A DNA stretch of 64,000 nucleotides. Source: CAWBRT01 sp963696525. Lineage in GTDB: Bacteria; Acidobacteriota; Terriglobia; Terriglobales; Acidobacteriaceae. The notes under the pieces are model-generated. The model was not told where the DNA came from. It was given only the letters and a program-made list of their open reading frames with translations, and made no database searches. Both the position numbers and the translations under genes were made by a program. The stretch is from NCBI GenBank assembly GCA_963696525.1, contig CAVOKO010000009.1, positions 868,001-932,000 of the forward strand. Reading direction: 5' to 3'. Position 1 is the first letter of the stretch, and each line of letters starts with the position of its first letter. This document shows positions 10,499 through 19,824 of this stretch, in pieces.

Positions 10499-11590
10499 TC
10501 AGTGGGCGTCGAGGGCGCGGATGGTTTCGAGCACCGTGTCGCCGACGATTTGCAGGCTGGCGGGGCTGAGTTTGTCGAGCGTGTCCTGCGGGGTGTGGTG
10601 GAAGACGTTGTCGTAACCGTAATCGAAGTCGATGAGGTCGGCGACCGGAACGCCGATTTTGGCAAAGGGCAGGTGATCGTCTTCGATGGCGATCTGACGG
10701 GCGAAGAAGTGCGATTGGTAGCCCAGGCGGGCAGCCGCGTCCCTGACCACGTCTTCCAGCCAGACGGTCGAGTTGAGATCGCGATCGATGTTCAGGTCGG
10801 CGTCTCCCACCATATCGAGCAGCAAAAAAGCTTTGATCTTTTTTGCCGTGCCATCCTGCAGCCAGAGTTGCGCCAGATGCCGGCTGCCGTAAAGGCTGTC
10901 GGTATCGGTCCAGGTTACGGTGGCCTCTTCGCCGTCCAGCCACACCAGCCAGACGCTGTAACCTTCCAATTGCCTGCCCCGCAAGACCTCGGCCAACTCC
11001 AGCAGCAGTCCGGTGCTGGAGCCGCCATCGTTGGCGCCCACGTAACTTTTGGGCAAAGGCAGATTGGTGTCGTAATGGCCGGCGACGACGATGATGCCGT
11101 CTTTTTTGCCCGGAAGCTTGGCAATGATGTTGCGTATGGGATACGGGCCGGCGGCGGTTTGGGCGGTGAAGGCGTCTTCGGCAACCGCAATGTGTCCGAC
11201 GGCAAGCTTCTGGTGGATATAGGCTTCGAGTTTATGGTGCGCGGCACTGCCGATGGGGCGCGAACCGAAGCCTACGGTTTCGCGGACATACTGCATGGCG
11301 CGTTTGCCGTCGACGCGAGGCGCGGGAGCGGCATCCTTGGGGAGGACGAAATCGGCCGCCACCGGTTGCCAGCGGGCGGAGGGCGAGCCGCCTGAGGGCA
11401 CATCGCCCAGCACTACCTGTTCACTCGGTTGACCGCGTTTGCAGCCCATAAAAAGCATTGCCAACAGAACGACACCGAGCGCCGGCCAGCAGAAAGAGCA
11501 GAGGGTTGGCCGTCGCGTCCGCTTGCGGCCTTCGCAAAAACTTACCGGCCCGAGCGAAATCCGCGCCCGGTCCGTAGCCTGCCGGGTCAT
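10499..11590 (-). CDS. M28-family zinc peptidase, lipoprotein
   Basis: A 363-residue secreted aminopeptidase-like protein of the M28/glutaminyl-cyclase-like group. The N-terminal hydrophobic stretch ends in LLAMLFMGCKRG, a lipobox, so it should be lipid-anchored. Metal-site motifs are in order: VVAGHYDTN, VGANDGGSSTG, WLDGEEA, LLDMVGDAD and FHHTPQDTLDKL. I chose ATG at 11590, which overlaps the tatC stop by four bases (11587-11590). The open frame extends upstream, but that part is tatC antisense-frame sequence. Possibly co-transcribed with tatA-tatC. It could act as a peptidase or a glutaminyl cyclase. Confidence 0.88.
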   Translation of the reverse strand: MTRQATDRARISLGPVSFCEGRKRTRRPTLCSFCWPALGVVLLAMLFMGCKRGQPSEQVVLGDVPSGGSPSARWQPVAADFVLPKDAAPAPRVDGKRAMQYVRETVGFGSRPIGSAAHHKLEAYIHQKLAVGHIAVAEDAFTAQTAAGPYPIRNIIAKLPGKKDGIIVVAGHYDTNLPLPKSYVGANDGGSSTGLLLELAEVLRGRQLEGYSVWLVWLDGEEATVTWTDTDSLYGSRHLAQLWLQDGTAKKIKAFLLLDMVGDADLNIDRDLNSTVWLEDVVRDAAARLGYQSHFFARQIAIEDDHLPFAKIGVPVADLIDFDYGYDNVFHHTPQDTLDKLSPASLQIVGDTVLETIRALDAH

Positions 11591-12393
11591 TCGTTGAGCG
11601 CCTTCTTCTTGCGATTGCGGAAGCTCGGATGGACAAAGTAAGCGACTCCGATGCTGCCCAGGTAGAGCACGATCATAGGCGCCGCGAAGATGCACATGTT
11701 CATGATATCGGTGGTCGGGGTGATGATGGCGGCAATAATGAAAATCACCAGAATCGAATAGCGCAGGTTGCGCCACATCCAGCCGGCACTGACTACGCCC
11801 ATCAGAGCCAGAAAGAAGATCAGGATCGGCATTTCGAAGACAATGCCGAGGCCAAGGATGATGGTCATGAAAAGGTTGGTGTACTCGCTGATGGTGATCA
11901 TCGGCTGAAACTGCAGGCCGTAACCGATCAGGAAATCGAGCGCCGCCGGATAGACCATTTTGTAGCCGAAGACTCCGCCACCAACAAACAGGGCGACGGT
12001 CGAAAACAGAAATGGCGCCACGTAACGCCGCTCCTGGCGGTAAAGTCCCGGCGCGATAAACAGCCAGACCTGGTAGAGAATGAGGGGCGAGGCGACGAAG
12101 ATTCCGCCAATGAAAGCCACCTTCAAGTACATGTTGAAGGGCTCGGTCGGGTTCAGATAGACGAGCTTCTCGGCCAATCCGTGCGCCCTCAGCGCCTCGA
12201 AAATCGGCTTCTGCATGAGGTTGTAAATTTCTTCGTGGTACCAGTAGCAGACGGAAAAGCCGCCGACGATGTAAACGATGCTCCAGATAACACGGCGCCG
12301 CAGCTCCTCGAGGTGATCGAGGAAGCCCATCGACGGCAAGGATTCGTCCTTGCGGGTGCGTTCAGAAGAGGGAGGAGACGCCAAATCAGGCAT
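11587..12393 (-). CDS. tatC: Sec-independent protein translocase subunit TatC
   Basis: The multispanning receptor of the twin-arginine translocon in the inner membrane. The 268-residue protein has six hydrophobic segments and the family signatures: SMGFLDHLEELRRRVIWS near the N-terminus and FVASPLILYQVWLFIAPGLY at the second helix. The conserved glutamate in LGIVFEMPILIFF is present. It overlaps tatA by eight bases and the M28 gene by four, indicating one transcript. Two proteins encoded at 46885-48225 and 49598-50959 carry twin-arginine signals and are probable clients. Confidence 0.96.
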   Translation of the reverse strand: MPDLASPPSSERTRKDESLPSMGFLDHLEELRRRVIWSIVYIVGGFSVCYWYHEEIYNLMQKPIFEALRAHGLAEKLVYLNPTEPFNMYLKVAFIGGIFVASPLILYQVWLFIAPGLYRQERRYVAPFLFSTVALFVGGGVFGYKMVYPAALDFLIGYGLQFQPMITISEYTNLFMTIILGLGIVFEMPILIFFLALMGVVSAGWMWRNLRYSILVIFIIAAIITPTTDIMNMCIFAAPMIVLYLGSIGVAYFVHPSFRNRKKKALNE

Positions 12394-12865
12394 TGAATTC
12401 TCTTAAAAGGGCCTTATTGAGATTGATCGAGTCGGCATGTTTGCTCTCGACGGCGGCCAGATTCGACGCGGCCAGGTTGGGATCTTGGGTCAAAGCCGCG
12501 GCTGGCGGCTGGAAGCGAGACGGCTCGATTTCTCCGGCTTCGCCGACCGTGGCGGCAACGGTAGGTTCGGAGGGCGGCAAAATCCGCGGCTCGATGGTTT
12601 CTCCCAAGATGGGCTGCGGGATCGGCTGCCGCATGGGATCTCCCGAAAACTCCGTGCCAGCCGGGACCAAAGCCGCCGGATCGCGCTCACGGGCCTCCAC
12701 CTGCGCTATTTCGGTCTCGAGCTGGTTCTTGAACTCGTTGCTGGCGCGCTTGAACTCGTTCAGCGCTTTGCCCAGCTCGCGACTCACCTGAGGCAACTTC
12801 TTGGGCCCAAAAAGCAGCAGGGCGAGCAAAATGATAAAAGCCATTTCGGGGATTCCGAGATTCAT
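12386..12865 (-). CDS. tatA: Sec-independent translocase subunit TatA/TatB
   Basis: A 159-residue single-span Tat subunit. The start MNLGIPEMAFIILLALLLFGPKKL is the classical TatA/B membrane helix, FGP hinge and amphipathic helix. The long tail (residues 60-159) is Pro/Ala/Glu-rich and low in complexity, as often seen in acidobacterial TatA. The open frame reaches 12913, but the start at 12865 places the membrane helix at the N-terminus as the family requires. Whether it acts as TatA or TatB cannot be told from one copy. Confidence 0.92.
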   Translation of the reverse strand: MNLGIPEMAFIILLALLLFGPKKLPQVSRELGKALNEFKRASNEFKNQLETEIAQVEARERDPAALVPAGTEFSGDPMRQPIPQPILGETIEPRILPPSEPTVAATVGEAGEIEPSRFQPPAAALTQDPNLAASNLAAVESKHADSINLNKALLREFNA

Positions 12866-13066
12866 GGCTGTATGATACGTCGCCCAACCTTTTGGCAGCA
12901 ATGAAAGGCGCAAGTTTTTTGGGACTGGTCTTTAGGGGACTTCGTTTTTGGGGACTGCTCAGGAGAAATACGCTATCTGCCCGAACCCCTGGAAAAGCTG
13001 CTTGCATCTGAATCAGTAGCGTTCTGAGCGTCTGGCTCCGCTCCCGTGAGGGGAGCCTGAACGTGG

Positions 13067-13072
13067 TATACT
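13067..13072 (+). promoter_or_regulatory. Extended -10 promoter element before ctpA
   Basis: GTGGTATACT has a near-consensus TATACT preceded by a TG extension, 74 bases upstream of the ctpA start. No good -35 hexamer is seen at the usual distance. The same ten bases occur upstream of the DEAD-box helicase at 59625-59634. Confidence 0.45.
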
Positions 13073-13145
13073 TTTTAGAATCGTCACGGTGGCTAGCACG
13101 ATTTTTCACTGGCGCCGCCACTCCGGCAGGCGAAGGACAATTTGG

Positions 13146-14753
13146 ATGGCTGGTAGTTCTCGTCGCTCACTTTTCGTAGTGTTTCTGGTGATCTTGCTTT
13201 GTGGCTGTCTGGGCGTGGTTTTCGGACAGCGCATAGGCAGCGGCTCGTCGGCCGACGACGGTGACGTTCGCGACAGTTTGCGCTCGTTCACACAAGTCTA
13301 CGACGTCGTCGAGCAAAACTATGCCGAGGTCGTCGATCCCAACAAGGCGATTTACAACGGAGCCATCCCGGGAATGCTTCGCGTGCTCGACCCGCACTCC
13401 AACTTCTTCGATCCGAAGTCGTATGCCCTGCTTCGAGAGGAGCAGAGCGGCAAGTATTACGGAGTCGGCATGCAGGTTGGCCCACGCAATAACAAGGTCA
13501 TCGTGATAGCGCCCTTTGCCGGCGCTCCCGCGTACAGGGCCGGCATCCGTCCGGGCGACATCATTGCCGTCGTCGACGGCAAACCGACGGACAATATGAG
13601 CGTCAGCGAAGTGGCCGAACTGCTGAAAGGACCCAAAGGCACCACGGTGAAAATTTCGGTGCTGCGCGAGGGCACCGACAAACCGCTCGAGTTCGCCGTG
13701 ATACGCGATGAAATTCCACGCCACAGCGTCGATTTGCATTTCCTGATCCGCCCGGGCATCGGCTATCTCCACATCAGCGGCTTCCAGGAAACCACCGACC
13801 AGGAAGTGAGCAAGGCGTTGGACGCCATGGGAGATCTGAACGGCCTGATTCTTGACCTGCGGCAGAATCCGGGCGGCCTGCTCAGCGAGGGCGTCGGCGT
13901 GGCCGACAAGTTTCTCCGCAAAGGGCAGGTGATTGTCTCTCATCGCGGACGTAATTCGCCAGAGAAGGTCTACCATGCCCAACACGGAAACGGCGGCAAG
14001 GAATTTCCGCTGGTGGTGCTGGTAAACCGCGGCAGCGCCTCGGCGGCCGAAATCGTCGCCGGAGCGATTCAGGATCACGACCGTGGCCTGATTGCGGGAG
14101 AAACAACGTTTGGCAAGGGGTTGGTGCAGACGGTCTACCCGCTGTCGGAAAACACCGGCTTGGCCCTGACCACCGCCAAGTATTACACTCCGAGCGGCCG
14201 CCTGATCCAGCGCGACTATACTGGCATTTCGCTTTATGACTACTACTACACGCGGGACGGCAGCAGCGCGGAAAACCCCGCCCAGAACCACGATGTCAAG
14301 CTCACCGACAGCGGACGCACCGTCTACGGCGGAGGCGGGATCACCCCCGACGTCAAGTTGCCCCCGATCAAGAGCAACAAGTTCCAGGATGCCTTGCTGC
14401 AGAAGTATGCTTTCTTCAACTTCTCCAAGCACTACATCGCGATCCACAAGAGCATTGCCAAGAACTTTACCGTGGATGAAGGGGTTCTGCAGGAGTTCCG
14501 CCACTATCTGGACGATCAGAAGGTCCCGTATGCCGCGGAAGATCTGGCCGGTAACCTCGACTGGGTCAAGTCGAATATAAAGACCGAATTGTTTATCAGC
14601 CAGTTTGGCCAGGAAGAGGGTTTGCGGGTGCAGGCCGAATCCGACCCCAATGTGATCAAGGCTCTCGATCTGCTTCCACAAGCCAAGCAGTTGGCTGAGA
14701 ATGCCCGCAAGGTGGTCGCCGAGCACAGCAGCCCCAAGCTGGGAACTCGCTGA
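13146..14753 (+). CDS. C-terminal processing protease, S41 family
   Basis: A periplasmic S41 serine protease of the CtpA/Prc type, 535 residues. The first 28 residues are a membrane anchor or signal segment. A PDZ domain spans about 105-190 (YYGVGMQ, RAGIRPGDIIAVVDG). The catalytic core has LDLRQNPGGLL (236-246), the Ser in GSASAAE (296-302) and Lys324 in TFGKGLVQ. A helical extension follows to residue 535. The start at 13146 is chosen because GAAGGA precedes it and the hydrophobic segment follows directly. The frame is intact here, unlike many neighbours. It is divergent from tatA. Confidence 0.93.
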   Translation: MAGSSRRSLFVVFLVILLCGCLGVVFGQRIGSGSSADDGDVRDSLRSFTQVYDVVEQNYAEVVDPNKAIYNGAIPGMLRVLDPHSNFFDPKSYALLREEQSGKYYGVGMQVGPRNNKVIVIAPFAGAPAYRAGIRPGDIIAVVDGKPTDNMSVSEVAELLKGPKGTTVKISVLREGTDKPLEFAVIRDEIPRHSVDLHFLIRPGIGYLHISGFQETTDQEVSKALDAMGDLNGLILDLRQNPGGLLSEGVGVADKFLRKGQVIVSHRGRNSPEKVYHAQHGNGGKEFPLVVLVNRGSASAAEIVAGAIQDHDRGLIAGETTFGKGLVQTVYPLSENTGLALTTAKYYTPSGRLIQRDYTGISLYDYYYTRDGSSAENPAQNHDVKLTDSGRTVYGGGGITPDVKLPPIKSNKFQDALLQKYAFFNFSKHYIAIHKSIAKNFTVDEGVLQEFRHYLDDQKVPYAAEDLAGNLDWVKSNIKTELFISQFGQEEGLRVQAESDPNVIKALDLLPQAKQLAENARKVVAEHSSPKLGTR

Positions 14754-14811
14754 TCGCCGCCAGGGCGGTTTTAGAGTTGGGTAATTCGAAGACCGACGGT
14801 TTTTGCCATCC

Positions 14812-14837
14812 AAGGTCCGCACGCGGGCCTTTTCTTT
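14812..14837 (+). terminator. Rho-independent terminator of ctpA
   Basis: Stem AAGGTCCG / CGGGCCTT (14812-14819 and 14824-14831, one G-T pair) with loop CACG, followed by TTTTCTTT. It lies 58 bases after the ctpA stop. Confidence 0.7.
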
Positions 14838-14911
14838 CCTGCGGTTATACCCAAGAATTTCCCAGGGGAATGTCATAGCGGCCCAGGCGAAGCGTGGTAG
14901 GGGCAACCCCG

Positions 14912-15090
14912 CCCACATCTGCCAACTGCGACAGCACCAACCGAAGAATCGCCGTTCTTACGCCCCTTTGGGGCTGTTCGCAAAACGTCAACCGTACCCC
15001 AGGCTTACGCCATGGGGCTACCGTATTTCGCCCGCTGCGCGGGCTGGGATCACGCCCAACAGAGCGTCAACTGCGCAGATATGGGGCACC
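14912..15090. repeat. Composite family A repeat
   Basis: The left arm CCCACATCTGCC is at 14912-14923. The right end, GCAGATATGGGGCACC, is at 15075-15090. About 150 bases lie between the arms, with further small palindromes (GCCCCTTTGGGGC; GTACCCCAGGC and GCCATGGGGCTAC). The compact form of the same element occurs at 16407, 18356 and 18551. It fills most of the gap between ctpA and the TPR gene; no gene is seen there. Confidence 0.65.
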
Positions 15091-15102
15091 GACTTGGGCT
15101 GT

Positions 15103-16344
15103 TCACCTGTATTGGAATGGCAGCCGCAGGTGTTGGCGGGCGATCTCGGCGGGTCCGGTATTGTTGCCGGCCAAGAGCAATGCCTGGTAACGCTTGACCG
15201 CCAAATCGCGCTTCTGCAGGGTGTCATACATCTCGCCCGCGGCCAGCATGGCGCGCTCGATCAGTTCGCGGCTGGCGCCCGGGTAGCTGCCTACAGAGTC
15301 GAAGGTGTCGGCAGCTTCCTCGAAACGGTGCTGCCCGCGCAAGGCGTTTCCCAGGAAAAAGGCGGCGATGGCGGGCTCGGGAAGCGGATATTTCTTCTCT
15401 TTATAGTTAATCAGGACCTGACGGTAGGCGGCGACCGATTCCGGTCCGTGACCGGCGGCCGCCAGCAGATGCGCATATTCCAGGGCGATCAGGCAGTTAC
15501 GGGGATAGCTGGCGTTCATGCCTTGCACCAGCCGCAGCGCTTCGTCGTAGAGCTGCTCCCGGCGCAGGAACAACGCCAGCGCAATCTTCGCATCCGGGGA
15601 GGCCAGAGAGCCCGCGCTCGCCACCTGCCGCAACATATTCAGCCCCTTCTTCTTGTTACCGCCGATGCCGACAATCGAGGCCGAAACTCTTACACGGCCA
15701 ACTCAGGCTGCCGATCACGTAGTTGTGAATCTCCGACCACCATCTTGGCGTCGACGTAGTCGGGGTCCAACTCCAAAACCCGCTCATGGTCCCGCCGCGC
15801 GGCAATGGCAGCCCGCAGCCCACTGAGCCAGGCTTTTTCACCCATGCCCATGTAGGCGCAAAGCATGGCGCGGGCAACACCCCTGGCGTAAAGGGCGTCG
15901 ACATCGTCCGGATTCAGGGCGAGCAATCGATTGGCCTGGGTTTCGGCGCGGCGATCCAACTCCAGGATTCGCGCGCGGGCGGCGGGGTCCAGCGGCCGCG
16001 CTGCCTTGCGATCCATAAAGCTGTCGTTGGCGTAGCTTTCCGTTTCCAGAGCGCCTATCCGGTACAGCTCCTTGAAGAGGACGGCGGAGAGCAGGTAATT
16101 GGTGACAAAAGGGTCGTCCGGGTGTTCCTTTTGAGAGACTCTCGAAGCCCCGGATCGCACGGTCATAGTCCTGGTTATAGAAGTCGTCGGAAGCCTTCTT
16201 CGCTGTTGGGTTGGTACTGGAATGGACAAAACGAAATGCGGCTCCAGAGGCGCTCCGCTCCGCAGCCCGAGCCGCTGAAAGCGGAAACATCACCAGCAAG
16301 AGTGCCAAAACGCCAAGCTGACGTACTGATTGCCCCATGGTCAC
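15103..16344 (-). CDS. Secreted TPR-repeat protein (frameshifted)
   Basis: One gene of about 410 codons read in several frames. The N-terminus has a signal peptide (VLALLLVMFPLSAARA). Helical repeats follow, for example RLLALNPDDVDALYARGVARA, DHERVLELDPDYVDAKMVVG and FLRREQLYDEALRLVQGM. Frame breaks lie near 16125 (one A too many in a run of four), 15715 and 15693. Removing single bases joins the parts smoothly. Probably a periplasmic or outer-membrane-associated scaffold protein; no catalytic domain is visible. Confidence 0.75.
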
Positions 16345-16406
16345 TACTTGAATAGAGTTTACCCGAACTCAAAAGCAGACGAAAGGACAAGTTGGCAGAG
16401 CAGCTT

Positions 16407-16442
16407 CCCACATCTGCCAACTACGGGCAGATATGGGGCACC
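16407..16442. repeat. Family A palindromic repeat
   Basis: CCCACATCTGCC and GGCAGATATGGGG form a hairpin with a short loop, followed by CACC. It abuts the end of the rlpA-like gene. Confidence 0.75.
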
Positions 16443-16449
16443 GTCGAGT

Positions 16450-16975
16450 TTAAGCGGGTCGGCCATCGACCCGGAAAAGGGTTCCGGGCCCTATTCGTCT
16501 GTCTTGCTGGGATAATTGGGAAGATTCTCGGCAGCCAGTACGCGTGGCCTGCTGGTCGACCAAGTCAATCCGAACCTTCTGGATGCCCTTGCGACTGAAC
16601 TGCAGGATTTCAGCCGCTTTGTAGGAGAGGTCAATCACCCGGCCCGGAGTAATCGGGCCGCGGTCGTTGATTCGTACCACCACCGACCGCATGATTGCTC
16701 AGATTCGTGACCCTCACGAAACTGCCCAGCGGCAGCTCCGGATGCGCGGCAGTGAGTTTGAACATGTCGTAGGTCTCACCGCTGGCAGTCATCTTGCCAT
16801 GAAACAGTCCGCCGTACCATGAGGCTCTGCCCACCTGGTAGGGCTTGGCCGGCGGTTTAGCCTCGATGAGCTTGGGGGCCATGCGCTTGACCGTGAAGTC
16901 ATGCAGGCTGGGTGCCGCGCCCAAGGTGCTGACTAGAACCGCAGCCAGCATCGATTGGGTCAGTACTCGTCGCAT
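16450..16975 (-). CDS. rlpA: RlpA-like septal ring lytic transglycosylase (frameshifted)
   Basis: A secreted double-psi beta-barrel protein of the RlpA family, which cleaves naked glycan strands in peptidoglycan. A signal peptide is followed by VGRASWYGGLFHGKMTASGE and, after a frame change near 16693, VVVRINDRGPITPGRVIDLS. Asp in INDRGP is the conserved active-site residue. Deleting one G near 16693 gives NLSNHRSVVVRINDRGP, the normal family reading. The start MRRVLTQ at 16975 is preferred to the upstream in-frame ATG because a signal peptide follows. There is no SPOR domain. Confidence 0.85.
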
Positions 16976-17427
16976 CCTCACCTCGTCTTCGTCTTTCAAA
17001 ATTTCCGAACTGCAGTTGCCGCACAGGCCCTGCCGCCTCTCACAGATGACCTTTTAATTCTAAGTGCCGTAGCAACTTACAGTCAACGTCTAAGGAGAAA
17101 CTCTGAATTTCTGCTTGCCTTTTCAGGGCGATTGTGCTAAGCAAAAAGCAGAGCACCTCAAAGAGCGAATTACCGCTTTCACGCGCTGCATTTCGCCGGA
17201 GCCGAAAGCTGCTTTCAAGCCTTGGTTACAGCGACTATTAAGATGGATGGGGAAGGCTAGGGATGCTGTTGTGCGTTGGCAGGTTATTATTCGCGGTACC
17301 GGCCCGATTTGGGCCAGAAATCGCCATCTTTGGGCTATCACAGGGCTTGCGATGTCACCGAACAGCGAAGTCGTTGAAACCGCGTGAGCGGTTTTCTGCG
17401 CTGAATCGTTTGCGCTAGGGTTGATTG
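16976..17427. other. Intergenic region before thiD
   Basis: About 450 bases without a convincing gene. I looked for a TPP riboswitch before thiD and saw none of its conserved blocks. The only clear structure is the small hairpin at 17377-17394. Confidence 0.5.
17377..17394. terminator. Terminator-like hairpin
   Basis: AAACCGC-GTGA-GCGGTTT is a perfect 7-base stem with a four-base loop and a short T run. It lies 33 bases before the thiD start, so it may end a transcript reading in from upstream or act as a leader hairpin. Confidence 0.45.
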
Positions 17428-18324
17428 GTGACTCAATTGGTCAAAAGGCGAAACCAGGAGCCGACTCCGGTCGTGCTTTCAATCGCCGGCTTCGATCCTT
17501 CTTCGGGCGCTGGAATCACGGCGGACATCAAGACGATTGCGGCCCATGGCTGCTATGGGGCAACCTGCATTACGGCGCTGACGGTGCAGACCACCCAGGG
17601 CGTCCGGGCGGTCGAAGCGGTAAAGCCGGAGATGGTTCGCGCCACTCTCCGGGAGCTTGCGGCGGACCTCCCGATCAGCGCCGTTCGAATTGGCATGCTC
17701 GGCTCGGCCGCAGTAGTGGAAGCGGTGTTGGAGTTCCTGGAGAGCACCCGTCCGCCGAACGTGGTGCTGGACCCGGTAATGGGTTCGAGTTCGGGAGCGG
17801 AGCTACTCGATGCAGCCGGGGTGGCCCTGCTCAAAAGCCGCATGCTGCCACTGGTCTCCGTGGTGACTCCGAATATCGACGAGGTTGCGGTGCTGAGCGG
17901 GCTTCCCGCCCCCGAGCCGACGTGGCTGCCGCAAGGCCCATAGACGCGACCGGGACTCGGAGGCAGACCCGAGGCTCCGGGCGGCGGTTGCCGCCGGGGA
18001 GGTACTGCTGGAACAGCGGGGTCAAGGCAGTTGTGGTTACCGGCGGGCATCTACGAAAGCCCACCGACGTGCTTTTGTGGCGGCCTGAAGGAAAACTCCA
18101 GATTCGGGCTTTTCGCTTCCCGGAGAATCGAATCGCGCTCGACTCACGGCACCGGCTGCGCCTTTGCCGCCTCGCTTGCCTGTTCTCTGGCGCTTGGCAG
18201 TGCGCTTCCTGAAGCCGTGGCTCGTGCCCAGCAATACGTTTTTCGAGCGATTCAGACGGCTGAGCCGCTGGGCCAGGGCATTGGCCCGATCAATCATCTC
18301 TGGCCCTTGCAACAAGGACGATGA
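17428..18324 (+). CDS. thiD: Hydroxymethylpyrimidine/phosphomethylpyrimidine kinase (frameshifted)
   Basis: ThiD phosphorylates HMP and HMP-P in thiamine synthesis. The first 170 codons are clean: VVLSIAGFDPSSGAGITADIKT, GCYGATCITALTVQ, and NVVLDPVMGSSSGA. The rest is split across frames, with the ATP-binding VVVTGGH near 18040, HGTGCAFAAS near 18150 and the C-terminal GQGIGPINHLWPL. At least three indels lie between about 17930 and 18150. One is an extra G in a four-G run near 18018. GTG at 17428 is the likely start, preceded by AGGG. Identity is clear from the motifs. Confidence 0.88.
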
Positions 18325-18355
18325 CGCCCCAAAAGGTCGCGACCCCAAACGTACT

Positions 18356-18626
18356 CCCACATCTGCCAACTGCGGCAGATATGGGGCACCGGAAACTAAG
18401 AACTACCCCACGTTAGCCAAAAGCGGGCGAACATGGGGCACCCGGCGAGTTCGGATCAGATATCCCCACGCGGCGCGAAAGAGGACAACCCCCTGGGATC
18501 CTTCGCTACGCTCAGGAGGACAGTCGTGAAATGGGTTGAGAGCAGGAGTTCCCACATCTGCCAACAGCGGCAGACATGGGGCACCGTCGCGAGGAGGAGT
18601 GAGGAGGAGTAAAGATGTGGGGCACC
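18356..18626. repeat. Cluster of family A palindromic repeats
   Basis: Three full copies and one half copy lie between thiD and the second TPR gene. Copy one, 18356-18390, has CCCACATCTGCC, a six-base loop and GGCAGATATGGG, with one mismatch in a 12-base stem. A variant copy is at 18404-18443 (CCCCACGTTAGCC / ACATGGGGCACC). Another copy is at 18551-18585, and a half element GATGTGGGGCACC at 18614-18626. The stretch 18325-18627 holds no gene. Confidence 0.75.
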
Positions 18627-18627
18627 G

Positions 18628-19824
18628 TCAGGGGCGCTGAGTCTCGGGAGACTGCGGCGCTTCCGGCTGTTGCTGCGGGGCTGAGTCGATGACCGGAGTA
18701 TTGTCGCGCCGCAAAAGGGCCGGTGATACACCTTGGCGTCGGCGGATCTCCTGTTGGGTACGTTCGGCGGCGTCTACCGCCTGATCATTGATATTGGCAA
18801 CCGCTCCGAGTCTCTGCCCTTCGACCTCTTTCCGGGTAGCCGTGGCGACGCGCACGCCCGAATTATGGGCTTCGAGAGCCTTGGCGTAGAAGAAACTGGC
18901 GGTTTCGCGGTCACCTTCCAGTTCCGCGACATAACCCATATTGTTCAAGGTGAAGGCGTTGTTCGGGTCGAGCGCGTAGGCCTGCTGGAAGTATTGCTGA
19001 CCCAGCCGGCGCTCATTGCGATTGAGTGGCCGAAACTCCCCGCAGATTCAGCCTGGCCACCCTGGCTTCCACGTCCTGCTCGTGCTCGAGCGCACGTTGT
19101 GTTTTTTGGCCGTTTTCGGCGGCCACCGAGCTGATGCCCTTGCCGCGCCAGCTCTTGTTCATGGCCACAATGATCGGTTCGCTGGAATTGATTGCGGCCG
19201 AGCGCAGATAGAAGCTCAGAGCCAGCTCCAGCTCTCCTTCTTTCTCTTTTGCGTATCCCAGATTGTTCAGCGTAAAAGGATTTTTCGAGTCCAGGGCCAG
19301 CGCCTTCTGGAGCACCTGATCGGCCTCGGCAGCCCTATCCCGTCTCGAGCAGGCCGATGGCGGAGACGTTGAGGCGATTGATCTCCATTTGCTTGTCAGC
19401 CGCGTTACCGGCGATCTGATCAACCGGCTTGCCGACCGCCGAGTGCTCCGAGGCTTTGGCGACCACCGCCTCCGACGGATGCTCGGCGGCCAAGCGCATA
19501 GAAGCGCTGTGCCCGGTCGAGATCGCCTTCCATCTCGGAGATGTAGCCAAGATTATTGAGGGTGAAGGGATCGTTGGGATCGATCAGGTAGGCCTTGTAG
19601 AAGAGCTTTTTGGCCTTGGCGTAATCGTGCTTCTGGACCGCCTGCACGCCTTCCTGGTTAAATTTCTGCACCGGCGTTGGCTTGGAACTCTTGGGCAGAG
19701 GAATGCGGAGATCGCCCGCAAAGCCGGCGGTCGCGGCCAACAGAACGAAAATCAAAGCTGACCAAACGCGGGGAACGCTGCGCTTGCGGAGAAAGCATCT
19801 GACCTCCGGGGACTTCGCTGTCAT
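18628..19824 (-). CDS. Secreted TPR protein with three near-identical modules (frameshifted)
   Basis: About 400 residues when frames are joined. A signal peptide (WSALIFVLLAATAGFAG) is followed by three repeats built on one theme: DPNDPFTLNNLGYISEMEGD, then DSKNPFTLNNLGYAKEKEGE, then DPNNAFTLNNMGYVAELEGD, each followed by a helix ending in FY. Frame breaks lie near 19490, 19335 and 19025. The C-terminal 70 residues are Gln/Arg/Pro-rich. TPR folds mediate protein contacts; partner and role are unknown. The start at 19824 is the ATG closest to the signal peptide. Confidence 0.75.

Noticed and set aside
13167..14918. A 583-codon minus-strand open frame
   Set aside because: It is the antisense of ctpA, which has PDZ and S41 motifs and a proper start on the plus strand.
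16976..17427. TPP riboswitch upstream of thiD
   Set aside because: None of the conserved riboswitch blocks could be found in the leader.
18356..18626. Repeat cluster as a CRISPR array
   Set aside because: Repeats are palindromic, unevenly spaced, variable and few, with no cas gene in the window.
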